Made by a program: the position numbers and the translations under genes. The notes beneath the pieces are model-generated. The model worked only from the letters and a program-made list of their open reading frames with translations, was not told where the DNA came from and did no database searches. From contig CAAEMX010000001.1 in NCBI GenBank assembly GCA_900757185.1, positions 8,937 through 72,936 on the forward strand: a stretch of DNA of 64,000 bases. The letters run 5' to 3'. Shown here piece by piece: positions 15,548 through 23,941 of the stretch; the first letter of the stretch is position 1; the number at the start of each line of letters is the position of its first letter. The DNA comes from an uncultured Collinsella sp. Its GTDB lineage: Bacteria > Actinomycetota > Coriobacteriia > Coriobacteriales > Coriobacteriaceae.

Positions 15548-18037
15548 ATGACCGAACACCATGCCATCAGCCGCCGAGCATTTACGCTGGGCTTAGGTCT
15601 TGCGGCGCTGTCGCCGCTTGCAAGCCTGCCAGAAACCGCGGCACCGGGCATTCCCCTGCGAGCGGCATTTGCAGACGACACGCCCAAACCGGCGGAGCAC
15701 CTCGGTAATTTCGTCATTCGCCTTCGCCCCGCGGGCTATTTTCGTACTGCAAGCGTCAACCAAGACGGCAACGTTCGCGGCAACGTCTGCCACCTGTTTA
15801 ATGACGGTACGTCCAACAAGCTCATCCTTGAGAACGTAACGACCAAGAATGACGATACAAACTGGTATGCTATCCGCACCTTGCTCAATTTCGAAGAGCA
15901 TAAAAAGACGGGCTACAGCATTTGGTCGGTCGACGACGACTCGGACAAAGACGGAAAGGTCATCCACGTATGGGGCGGCGAGTATGACAACAAGCCCAGC
16001 CGCGCTTTTGCGTTCGAGCGTCAATCAAACGGAACCTATATCATCCGAGACCGCACGGTCGAGAAAGAAACCGAGAAAAAAGACATTAAGTACCTGGCAA
16101 TAGAATCGAACGGCAAAGACCAGGACAACAATAAGATCTGCCATAAGAGTAAGAGCATTCCGTGGGAGCTCGAACTTATCGGTTACGACATGAAAAAGAA
16201 CGATGCCACGGTTAGCAGCCTCGACTGGATCACGTACAGCAGCTACGTCGATGGGCCATGTTGGATGAAATACGTCGACGACAACAAGTTCCTCGACGAG
16301 CTGAGCATCCCGGGTACGCACGATTCGGGCACCTGCAGCGTGGACAACGACACTGAGCCCCAATCCTCGCAAGTAAAATGCCAGCAGGATTACATTCCCA
16401 CGCAGTTGCTCGAGGGAATCCGCTATTTTGATATCCGACTCGGAAAGGGCGACGACCCCGGTATCGACCACGGGATTTTCTACCTACTCAAAAAAGACGG
16501 GAACTATCTGCATCTCTCCGATGTCATCGGGTACTTCAAAACGTTTTTGAACGAAAACCTGTCAGAAGCGCTCATCATGCTCGTATCGCGCGGCAACGAT
16601 GAGGCTACCGACGAAAGCATAACGACGGCCTTCGCCAAGGTTATGGCCGATAACCCCAACCTGTTCTACACGTCGAGCCACGTCCCCACGCTGGGCGAGG
16701 TGCGCGGAAAGATCGTTCTGCTGCGTCGATTTAGGCTCGACGGCAACAGCGTAGACGGCCACACGTGGGGCCTCGACCTTACCGAATGGGATGACAAGAT
16801 CAAGGTTCACTCCGACAGCACCACTATGTGTCTCGTCCAAGACGCGCGGGGCTTTGAAGCCGCGGGGGAAACAGGCGACAAAGAGCCCTATTGCACCAAG
16901 GTATACGCCCAGGACAAGTACAAACTCACGGGAACCGACAAGCTCAGCTGGGTCGATAATGCACTGAAGGAAACGACCGGGCGCACGCGCAACAAGGTGG
17001 ACGTCGTGGACGATGACGGGGCCGAGGCGCCAGTCCAGGAGCGTTGCTGGTCTATCAACTACACCAGCTGCACGGGCTTGTCGCACGGAGGCAATCCTTT
17101 TACCTCGGCACGAGTAGTCAACGAGCATCTGTACAAGAGCCCGTACATCAATCCCAGCGGCACTGAGGATACAAAGTCAGATTACCTCAAGCACATTGGC
17201 ATCATCGCATCCGACTTTGTTGATGCGGCGCTGGCCCGGAGCATCTACCAGCGCAATTACGATGCACAGCACAAGCAGACAGCTTCGTACTACCTCCCGA
17301 CCCGTATGCGCATGACATACGGCGACTCGCTGAGCGATGCCTCACTCCAGGATGGCAAGACCATTGGCGAGGGTCATTTCCGCCTCGTCGACAGCAGCAA
17401 CGTACTCAACGTAGCAGCCTCGGGCCGTGCATTTGCCATCGAATACGTTGATGTCGACGCCTTGGGCAACGAGACCGTTACGGAGCTGCGGGGCTCCGTG
17501 CCCATCGATATCGATCCACGCGCGCTGACGCCCCATTTTGAGGGACTCGAAGGCCTTAAGGCCGGCGAAGACGTGCGCGCCAAGATTGCGGCATCACTCG
17601 AGGGCAAGCTCGAAACCGATGCCTGCACGGCCCAGCTCGAGTTTGTGCGCGACGCGAACGGCGCTCCGGGCACGGCAATGGCCGAGGGCGAAACATTTGC
17701 CGCAGGAACGTACTGGGTGCGCGTGAACGGTCTCTTGGGCGACGCGGCGCAGAACTACACGCTTGCCACCGACGGAGCCGCAAGCTTTACCGTAGCGGCC
17801 TCGGGCAGTGCAGGCGGCACCGGCACCGGCACCGACGGTGGCACGGGTTCCAACGCAGGCAGCACTGATAAGAACGGTAAGGGCAACAAGGGCAAGAACT
17901 CGGGCGGAAAACTCGCCGACACGGGCGACGTCTCCGGCATTGCCGCCGGGCTCGCCGCTGCCGCCGTGGCGACGACGGTCGCCGGCGCAGCAATGCTTGC
18001 AAATGACCGCGAAGACAACGGAGACGTTGACGATTAG
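15548..18037 (+). CDS. Tat-exported surface protein with PI-PLC X-like domain
   Basis: An 829-residue exported protein. The N terminus has a twin-arginine signal (SRRAFTLGLGLAAL) with an Ala-rich cleavage region near residue 43. Residues about 50-200 look like a ricin-type beta-trefoil (N-x-V-L-x-L strands, repeated WxxxR/F). A PI-PLC X-like domain follows: IPGTHDSGT (about 253-261) carries the first catalytic His, IRYFDIRLG the metal-binding core and DHGIF (about 307) the second His, with LIMLVSRGN beyond. Next come beta-rich Ig-like segments, a Gly/Asn/Lys stalk, KLADTGD (about 787-793), a membrane helix and a short charged tail. LADTG fits an LAXTG-type sortase motif. Substrate is probably phosphoinositides or other glycerophospholipids. 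GGAGG precedes the ATG. Confidence 0.85.
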   Translation: MTEHHAISRRAFTLGLGLAALSPLASLPETAAPGIPLRAAFADDTPKPAEHLGNFVIRLRPAGYFRTASVNQDGNVRGNVCHLFNDGTSNKLILENVTTKNDDTNWYAIRTLLNFEEHKKTGYSIWSVDDDSDKDGKVIHVWGGEYDNKPSRAFAFERQSNGTYIIRDRTVEKETEKKDIKYLAIESNGKDQDNNKICHKSKSIPWELELIGYDMKKNDATVSSLDWITYSSYVDGPCWMKYVDDNKFLDELSIPGTHDSGTCSVDNDTEPQSSQVKCQQDYIPTQLLEGIRYFDIRLGKGDDPGIDHGIFYLLKKDGNYLHLSDVIGYFKTFLNENLSEALIMLVSRGNDEATDESITTAFAKVMADNPNLFYTSSHVPTLGEVRGKIVLLRRFRLDGNSVDGHTWGLDLTEWDDKIKVHSDSTTMCLVQDARGFEAAGETGDKEPYCTKVYAQDKYKLTGTDKLSWVDNALKETTGRTRNKVDVVDDDGAEAPVQERCWSINYTSCTGLSHGGNPFTSARVVNEHLYKSPYINPSGTEDTKSDYLKHIGIIASDFVDAALARSIYQRNYDAQHKQTASYYLPTRMRMTYGDSLSDASLQDGKTIGEGHFRLVDSSNVLNVAASGRAFAIEYVDVDALGNETVTELRGSVPIDIDPRALTPHFEGLEGLKAGEDVRAKIAASLEGKLETDACTAQLEFVRDANGAPGTAMAEGETFAAGTYWVRVNGLLGDAAQNYTLATDGAASFTVAASGSAGGTGTGTDGGTGSNAGSTDKNGKGNKGKNSGGKLADTGDVSGIAAGLAAAAVATTVAGAAMLANDREDNGDVDD

Positions 18038-18072
18038 GCCAGCCGGCCCTTTTGGACACATTGATTTAATGA

Positions 18073-18107
18073 GGGGCGCAGGACACCGTTCTGCGCCCCC
18101 GATTTTT
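18073..18107 (+). terminator. Terminator after the PI-PLC-like gene
   Basis: GGGGCGCAG (18073-18081) pairs with CTGCGCCCC (18091-18099) and is followed by CGATTTTT. Confidence 0.85.
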
Positions 18108-18132
18108 ACCTTGGCCCGAACGCCGCCATGGG

Positions 18133-18402
18133 CTACATCACCATGTTCAGCGCGTTAACAAACTCCTGGGCCCTCGCACGGCTGCTCAGGCTAAAGACGC
18201 AAGCGGTCAACAGCCTGTTACGTAGGAAAACGTCGCGGCCCTTGATCCTGTTGACCCCCGTGATGTCCTTAAGATAGACAATCTCGGTGTGCTTGCCACC
18301 AAACGTGCCCTTCTTGAGTACCTCAATGCGGTTAGGGTAGATCTTGACGTCTTTAAACCTGCCCGAACCCTTGTCCTGGAACAGCAGAGTGTCGTTGTCC
18401 AT
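18133..18402 (-). CDS. Small PH-like domain protein
   Basis: An 89-residue protein starting MDNDTLLFQDKGSGRF. The alternation of short strands (VKIYPNRIEVLKKG, HTEIVYLKDITGVN, DVFLRNRLLTACVFSL) followed by one C-terminal helix (RARAQEFVNALNMV) is the shape of a bacterial pleckstrin-homology-like domain. There is no signal or membrane helix. ATG 18402 has GGGGGGTG about 7 bases upstream; longer starts add a low-quality tail. It lies alone, tail-to-tail with the PI-PLC-like gene. A phosphoinositide link to that neighbour is tempting but unsupported, as bacterial PH domains usually bind other ligands. Confidence 0.6.
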   Translation of the reverse strand: MDNDTLLFQDKGSGRFKDVKIYPNRIEVLKKGTFGGKHTEIVYLKDITGVNRIKGRDVFLRNRLLTACVFSLSSRARAQEFVNALNMVM

Positions 18403-18571
18403 ACGCGTCACCCCCCATGGGGTTCGATAAAACTGTCTATATGGCCACATTTTAGTCACCGCAAGGCTCCCATGCGAAGGTGCCAGACAGCACAGCAATT
18501 CGTGTCCGCGCGAGGCTTTAAACTAAGTGCGATAAAGATGCATTCCACAAGAGGAAAGTGGGGCGACAGCG

Positions 18572-19621
18572 ATGGGCGAACTGGTAAACCGTGGAGAATC
18601 GGCAATCGTGCCAGAAGTTTTTTACAAGCAGGTTTCCTCGATTCTCAACGCCGCTCGCGACAAGGCCTATACCGCCGTTAACTTTGCGATGGTTGAGGCG
18701 TATTGGGAGATCGGCAAGAGCATTGTTGATGAACAGGGCGGAGAGGAGCGCGCCAAGTATGGAGAGGCGCTGCTCAAGGCCCTCGCAATCAGACTTACCA
18801 AGGATTTTGGTAAAGGTTTTGAAGCAAGAGAGCTGCGTAAAATGCGTCAGTTCTATCTTGCATTTCCAATTCGGGACTCACTGCGTCCCGAATTGAGTTG
18901 GACACATTATCGCAGGTTAATACGCATTCCTGACCCCGAAACTCGCACCTGGTACATGAACGAATGCGCCGACTCTCGCTGGAGCACGCGCCAACTCGAA
19001 CGCCAAATCAATACCATGTTCCGCGAGCGCCTTCTTGCCAGCAAGGACAAAGAGGCCGTCACCCAGGAAATCCAAAAGAGCGCCCCGGCTCGTCGCCCCG
19101 AGGATATCATCCGCGACCCATATGTACTGGAGTTTTTAGGTTTCTCGGACGATACTGCGTTTCGCGAGAGCGATCTAGAGCAGGCGCTCATCACGCATCT
19201 TCAGAAGTTCCTGCTGGAGCTTGGCCGTGGTTTCGCTTTCGAGGCGCGCCAAAAGCGCATCACCTTTGATGGGCGCCATTTCTATATTGACCTAGTGTTT
19301 TACAACTATCTGATGCGCTGCTTCGTGCTCATCGATCTTAAGACCGATGACCTTACGCATCAGGACCTGGGCCAGATGCAAATGTATGTGAACTACTACA
19401 CGCGCGAGCTCATGAACGAAGGCGACAATCCGCCCATAGGCATCGTGCTCTGCGCGGACAAAAGCGACTCGATTGTCGAGTACACGCTGCCCGAAGACAA
19501 CGACCAAGTGTTTGCCGCCAAATACCTGCCGTATCTTCCAAGCAAGGAAGAGCTGGCGCGCGAGCTGAGTGCCGAGTACCGCGCCATCAACGAAGCGACT
19601 AATGGCGAAGCGCAAGGGTAG
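18572..19621 (+). CDS. YhcG/DUF1016-family PD-(D/E)XK nuclease
   Basis: A 349-residue protein with an N-terminal helical DUF1016 domain (about 15-165; AYWEIGKSIVDEQ and FGKGFEARELRKMRQFY are family-typical) and a C-terminal nuclease domain (about 175-340). The nuclease core is visible as FYIDLVFYN (acidic residue on one strand), then FVLIDLKTDD (the D/E-x-K strand), followed by QMQMYVNYY. Members are stand-alone nucleases often found in variable or defence-rich regions; the function is not settled. Neighbours here are a broken ADP-ribosylglycohydrolase gene and small unknown proteins, in line with an accessory patch. Confidence 0.88.
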   Translation: MGELVNRGESAIVPEVFYKQVSSILNAARDKAYTAVNFAMVEAYWEIGKSIVDEQGGEERAKYGEALLKALAIRLTKDFGKGFEARELRKMRQFYLAFPIRDSLRPELSWTHYRRLIRIPDPETRTWYMNECADSRWSTRQLERQINTMFRERLLASKDKEAVTQEIQKSAPARRPEDIIRDPYVLEFLGFSDDTAFRESDLEQALITHLQKFLLELGRGFAFEARQKRITFDGRHFYIDLVFYNYLMRCFVLIDLKTDDLTHQDLGQMQMYVNYYTRELMNEGDNPPIGIVLCADKSDSIVEYTLPEDNDQVFAAKYLPYLPSKEELARELSAEYRAINEATNGEAQG

Positions 19622-19683
19622 CAGCACGTTGCGCCGATACCCCCGACGACGTTCCACTTCCCCCGACATAAGAGGAGCATTCC

Positions 19684-20472
19684 ATGGCAGACAGACCGAA
19701 AACAACGCTGCGCGACTGCATCTATGGACTTGTCGTCGGCGACGCGTTGGGCGTTCCCTACGAGTTCAGGCCTCGTGACACGTTCGAATGCACCGACATG
19801 ATCGGCTACGGCACGCACGGGCAGCCCGCCGGCACCTGGAGCGATGACACGTCCATGACGCTTGCTACCTGCGACTCGATTAGAGAGCTCGGGCATATCG
19901 ACACCGCAGACATGCGCGACAAGTTCGTAAGCTGGATTGCCCGTGGCGAGTATACGATCGACGGCGTTTTCGATTACGGCGGCACGACTGCCCGCGCCCT
20001 GCACACCGGCAAAGGTGGCTCCGGCGAGCGCGACAACGGCAACGGTTCGCTCATGCGCATCGCTCCCCTGGCGTTCACCGATGCAACAGACGAAGAGATC
20101 AGCAAGGTCTCCGCGATTACGCACGCCCACAGAACGTCGACCGACGCATGCATCATATTTGTCGAGCTGATGAGGAGCGTGATGAACGGCGCGTTTCCCT
20201 CATGGGTGCTCTAGCTGAAAGACGTGCCCGAGCGCGGAATCAGGTCTGGCGGCTTCGTGCGCGACACGCTTAAAGCCGCTACCTGGTGCTTTGTGAACAC
20301 CAACAGCTACGAAGCCTGCGTGCTCGCCGCCGTCAACCTGGGCGACGACACCGACACCACCGCAGCCGTCGCAGGCGCCCTCGCCGGCACGGCATACGGC
20401 ATCGACGCAATTCCGCAGGAGTGGATTGACACCCTGCGCGGTAAAGAGCTGATTGAGAGCTGCTTGTTTTAG
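19684..20472 (+). pseudogene. ADP-ribosylglycohydrolase (DraG-like), interrupted by an amber codon
   Basis: Intact enzymes remove ADP-ribose from proteins or small molecules. The first part (19684-20214, 176 codons) has VVGDALGVPYEF, the metal-binding GTWSDDTSMT and RDNGNGSLMRIAPLA. It stops at TAG 20212-20214, yet the same frame continues at once with the family's C-terminal half: SGGFVRDTLKAATWC and the second metal motif NLGDDTDTTAAVAG. The junction (PSWVL-stop-LKDVP) also looks shorter than in full-length relatives, suggesting a small deletion there. Without the second half the metal site is incomplete, so the gene is probably dead unless the amber codon is read through. AGAGGAGCATTCC precedes the ATG. 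Confidence 0.85.
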
Positions 20473-20504
20473 GGTGCCATTCAAGAAATAAGGCAGGAGG
20501 CATC

Positions 20505-20726
20505 ATGGAGAGGGAGATCGCGAATATCGATGAGTTCAAAATGGACGAAAACGAGACCCCGATACTCCCAACGGGACTGAGGGAGGAAGAAAACCTTTAT
20601 GTCCTCCCCGACGGGCGTCACCTCCCCTGCGGGGTCTACCGGACCGAAGATGGCGACTCGCTCATTTATGAGTCATCCGAACTAAGCTTCTTCGGGCAGA
20701 TGCCTGCCCAATTCAAAGAGAACTAG
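20505..20726 (+). CDS. Small acidic hypothetical protein
   Basis: A 73-residue protein with no Cys, membrane helix or signal. It is acidic at the start (MEREIANIDEFKMDENE) with a central LPDGRHLPCGVYRTEDG stretch that may form a beta hairpin. GGAGG lies five bases before the ATG and it begins 32 bases after the ADP-ribosylglycohydrolase remnant, so it may once have been co-transcribed with it. I do not recognise a family. Confidence 0.55.
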   Translation: MEREIANIDEFKMDENETPILPTGLREEENLYVLPDGRHLPCGVYRTEDGDSLIYESSELSFFGQMPAQFKEN

Positions 20727-20865
20727 AGGCTTGATTGCCCGTTAGATCGACACTGCTCAAAACCAGGGGGCAGGCTATCCTCCACCGCGGCCCGTGAGGT
20801 AGAATTATGCCTGCCGCGGAATCCGCCTGCGGGCAACGCTCTAATCTCTGATTGGGGTGAAGCCT

Positions 20866-20958
20866 ATGAACTTGTTTCTTGAAATCCTGCGCCTCTCGAT
20901 GTATGTAACCGGCATCGTCCGGAACCTCTACTCGATCTGGCGGGAATATAAGCAGTAA
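20866..20958 (+). CDS. Possible 30-residue amphipathic peptide
   Basis: A short frame starting MNLFLEILRLSMYVTGIVRN and ending YSIWREYKQ, with GGGGTGAAG upstream and a strong terminator 22 bases after its stop. It has a hydrophobic, probably helical N-terminal two-thirds and a charged tail, like small membrane peptides of type I toxin systems or regulatory micropeptides. The isolated unit of leader, short frame and terminator makes translation plausible, but no antisense RNA or family match can be shown. Confidence 0.4.
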   Translation: MNLFLEILRLSMYVTGIVRNLYSIWREYKQ

Positions 20959-20980
20959 CGGATAGCGAAGGGAGTCATGC

Positions 20981-21006
20981 AAAGGGCCGGTTGCACCCGG
21001 CCCTTT
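20981..21006 (+). terminator. Terminator after the 30-residue peptide
   Basis: AAAGGGCCGG pairs perfectly with CCGGCCCTTT around TTGCAC; it can act in both directions and also faces the gene ending at 21186. Confidence 0.85.
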
Positions 21007-21185
21007 AGACATTAGCACCTGCGTTGCCCGCGTCTCCGAAGTTTGAGTAGCTGATGAGCGGGTTCCGCAGCATATCCTGATTTTACCCAGTGGCAAGACT
21101 CTTTTACAGCCGTTCCACCGTTTATTTACATCTGCCATCACGGGCGGGATGTTTCGCACTCTCGCGAGCCAACCGGCACTACTCC

Positions 21186-22523
21186 CTACTTCCCAAAGAT
21201 CGCGCCGAACAGGCCCTTGCGTTTGGGCTTTTCCTCTCGATAGCAACCCTCGGCTGCTGCTGCCACCTGCCGCGGCTGTTCGCCGCCTCCACGGCGCACA
21301 ATCTGGTATAGGAACGGCGATTTAACGTATTTGACCTCGATGGGCGTGGCATGGACGGTACTTTCGCCGGACAGATGCAGGCTCGGGTTGAGTGGTGCCA
21401 CGATATGCGTCTCGCGCTTGTCACTAAACACTACCGCGGCTGCACGACCCGTCTGGCCGTTCACGGCGATGCGTACCTGCTCGCCATCGCGGCTGTCCGA
21501 CGCGGGGCGATCGACAAAGTAGACCGGCACCATCACCAGACCGTCCTTGTGCTTGCGGGCCTTGCGCGCCCAGGCGCGGATGCTCTTTTTATTGAGCCCC
21601 AGGGTCGCCTCGGCATCGTTGCCGGCAATGTCGAGCGCCAGCTTATCAATGACCACCTGGTCCTTGGTAGACGCATCGACGGAGACAACGCGGAAGTCAC
21701 CTTCCTGCATGGCGGGATCGAACGAACCGACCTTGGCAAAGCCCCACGGCTCCAAAATGCCCATAAGGCGAACATCCAGGTAGTTTGCCCGCGGATACGC
21801 CCAGTCGAGCACCTCGTAGTACACCAGGGTCTCCTTGCTCAGCCCCTTGCCCGGGAAGCTTGCCATCATGCTCAAGTCCGCCAACGCCATGGGGAAATAG
21901 AAGAGCATCATGTCATTTTGAATCGCGTCTTCCACGTCGTGCCCGGCAAAGGCGTCAGGATACTGGCGCACCAGCTGCAGCGCGTTGGCACGTGCCTGCT
22001 GCGGCGAGATCTCGCAGGGAATGCCCTGCTCTGGCACGTACTCGGCACCAACGCCCATAGTCAGGCGCTTGCTGAAGGCGCCGGGCTTGAGCAGGTCGGC
22101 AACGCCGATCTTATTGCCGCAGGACGGGCACTCAAACACGCGCTGGGTCGATGACACCTCAAAGGACGCACCGCAGAAGGGGCAGGGAATGCTCACGTGC
22201 GTGGCTTCTTGGAACTCCTGAGCCGTGCCGCGGTCCTCCCACAGCAGATGCTCCAGAACCGACTGGTTGCGCCAGTACGAATTGAAGAAATACCAGTCCG
22301 GGTCCTCCGGGCGCTCGAGCTGCGACACGTGGGTGAGCTTAAGCAGTCCATCGACAACCGTCAGTGGCGTATGGCGAATGCCCAGGGCGCTCTTGGGCTC
22401 CCCCGCATCGGCCTGCCACGGAACGACCGTGCCGCAATAGGCGCACTCAAAGCTGCGTTTAGCCTGGTGTGAGTACATAGGTCCGCCGCAGTTTTGGCAT
22501 TTAATGGCAAACATCTCGTCCAT
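21186..22523 (-). CDS. TFIIB-type zinc-ribbon protein
   Basis: A 445-residue cytosolic protein with two zinc ribbons: CQNCGGPMYSH...CAYCG (about 9-31) and CPFCGASF...CPSCG (about 114-137). The second is followed by a mixed region with KRLTMGVGAEYVP and a long alpha/beta part ending in a basic tail (KPKRKGLFGAIFGK). Such double-ribbon proteins are annotated only as TFIIB-type zinc-ribbon proteins, often next to membrane or virion-core-like (SPFH) genes; none is here. GGAGGACGTTTCC precedes ATG 22523. Function unknown; nucleic-acid or protein binding is an inference from the ribbons. Confidence 0.75.
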   Translation of the reverse strand: MDEMFAIKCQNCGGPMYSHQAKRSFECAYCGTVVPWQADAGEPKSALGIRHTPLTVVDGLLKLTHVSQLERPEDPDWYFFNSYWRNQSVLEHLLWEDRGTAQEFQEATHVSIPCPFCGASFEVSSTQRVFECPSCGNKIGVADLLKPGAFSKRLTMGVGAEYVPEQGIPCEISPQQARANALQLVRQYPDAFAGHDVEDAIQNDMMLFYFPMALADLSMMASFPGKGLSKETLVYYEVLDWAYPRANYLDVRLMGILEPWGFAKVGSFDPAMQEGDFRVVSVDASTKDQVVIDKLALDIAGNDAEATLGLNKKSIRAWARKARKHKDGLVMVPVYFVDRPASDSRDGEQVRIAVNGQTGRAAAVVFSDKRETHIVAPLNPSLHLSGESTVHATPIEVKYVKSPFLYQIVRRGGGEQPRQVAAAAEGCYREEKPKRKGLFGAIFGK

Positions 22524-22741
22524 GGAAACGTCCTCCTTTACGCAGGGGCTATCGACTTTAAGTATGTCGGGCAGACAGGCACATGCCCATACCCATGTGG
22601 CCCAAAATGGAGCACCCGGTCGGACAAGAAGGGCCGTTCATTAGCTCCAGCAGACCATTGCTGCATTTTCTGAGCATCGGCGCACGGTACGCCCATGCGA
22701 GCTACACTATCCCCTTAACCATGATTGTGAGGACGATCGCC

Positions 22742-23923
22742 ATGCTATTTGTAAATAGGCTGGTACATAAACTTGTTCCCGGCGGCGAGGGCGAGCCGGT
22801 CGATGTCTCCTGCCGCACCAACGCGGGCTTCGCCGCAAGCCTCATCTGTATTGGCCTCAACATTGCCCTGTGCCTAGCCAAGGGCATCGCGGGCCTGCTC
22901 GCCGGCTCTGTCTCGCTCATCGCCGACGCCTTCAACAACCTCTCCGACGCCTCGAGCAACATCGTGAGTCTGCTCGGGTTCCGCCTTGCCAGCCGCCCGG
23001 CAGACGAAGGCCACCCCTATGGTCACGGCCGCTACGAGTACCTCGCCGGCTTGTTTGTCGCCGTCCTCGTTTGCGCCGTCGGCATCAACCTGGTGCTCGA
23101 GTCCGTTACCAAGATCATCAAGCCCTCCCCCACCGCCTACACGCTCGTTTCCCTTGCGGCACTGGCTACATCCATGCTCGTTAAGCTCTGGATGGCCGCG
23201 TTCAACCGCACGCTGGGCGACCGCATCGACTCGGAGACGCTCATCGCCACGGCGCAGGACTCCAAAAACGACGTCATCACCTCGGGCTCGGTCTTGGTGG
23301 CGGCGCTTATTTCGCAAACGACCGGCTTTGATCTCGATGGCTGGGCGGGCCTGGGCGTGGGCATCTTCATTTGCATCAGCGGCATGGGCCTGGTGCGCGA
23401 CGCCATCAGCCCGCTGCTGGGACAAGCACCCGACCCCAAGCTCGTCCAGGAAATCCGCGACAGGATCATGTCGTACCCCCAGGTCCTGGGCACGCACGAC
23501 CTCATGGTGCACGACTACGGCCCCGGCCGCCAGTTTGCCAGCGCACACGTGGAAATGCCCGGCGAGGGTGATGCCTTTGAGCACCACGAGATTCTGGACA
23601 CCATTGAGCACGATATCAAACGGCAGATGGGCATCGGTATCACGCTGCACTGCGACCCCATCGCCACCACCGGCGACGACCTGCGCGGCTGGGTCAAGCG
23701 CGGCGTGGCGCAGATCGACCCCGCGCTTTCCATCCACGACCTTCACGAACACGATGGCTTTGTGTCATTTGACCTGGTGCGTCCCGACGACTTTGACATA
23801 TCCGACGAGGAGCTGCTGGAGCTCGTCACGCGCATCGTGCACGAGCGCCGACCCGATGCGTCATGCGTCGTCACGTTTGACTCGGGCTTCAGCTCGCCCG
23901 ACCGTCCGGCCGAGCAGCTGTAG
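22742..23923 (+). CDS. Cation diffusion facilitator (divalent metal exporter)
   Basis: A 393-residue CDF transporter that exchanges protons for divalent metals such as Zn, Fe or Mn. Six membrane helices occupy about 30-215; the metal-site helices show SLIADAFNNLSDASSN (helix 2) and SKNDVITSGSVLV (helix 5), and the loop HPYGHGRYEYLAGL is the family hallmark. A cytoplasmic dimer domain follows (GTHDLMVHDYGPGRQFASAHVE, about 255-330), then an extra C-terminal domain of about 80 residues with HDLHEHDGFVSFDL. I start at ATG 22742, which has GTGAGGA about 8 bases before it; longer starts add a non-conserved lead. Metal specificity is not readable. Confidence 0.92.
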   Translation: MLFVNRLVHKLVPGGEGEPVDVSCRTNAGFAASLICIGLNIALCLAKGIAGLLAGSVSLIADAFNNLSDASSNIVSLLGFRLASRPADEGHPYGHGRYEYLAGLFVAVLVCAVGINLVLESVTKIIKPSPTAYTLVSLAALATSMLVKLWMAAFNRTLGDRIDSETLIATAQDSKNDVITSGSVLVAALISQTTGFDLDGWAGLGVGIFICISGMGLVRDAISPLLGQAPDPKLVQEIRDRIMSYPQVLGTHDLMVHDYGPGRQFASAHVEMPGEGDAFEHHEILDTIEHDIKRQMGIGITLHCDPIATTGDDLRGWVKRGVAQIDPALSIHDLHEHDGFVSFDLVRPDDFDISDEELLELVTRIVHERRPDASCVVTFDSGFSSPDRPAEQL

Positions 23924-23941
23924 CCCCGCTCCGCTCGGCCG

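Noticed and set aside
18133..18402. PH-like protein as a partner of the PI-PLC-like enzyme
   Set aside because: The genes are convergent and separated by a terminator, and bacterial PH domains rarely bind phosphoinositides.
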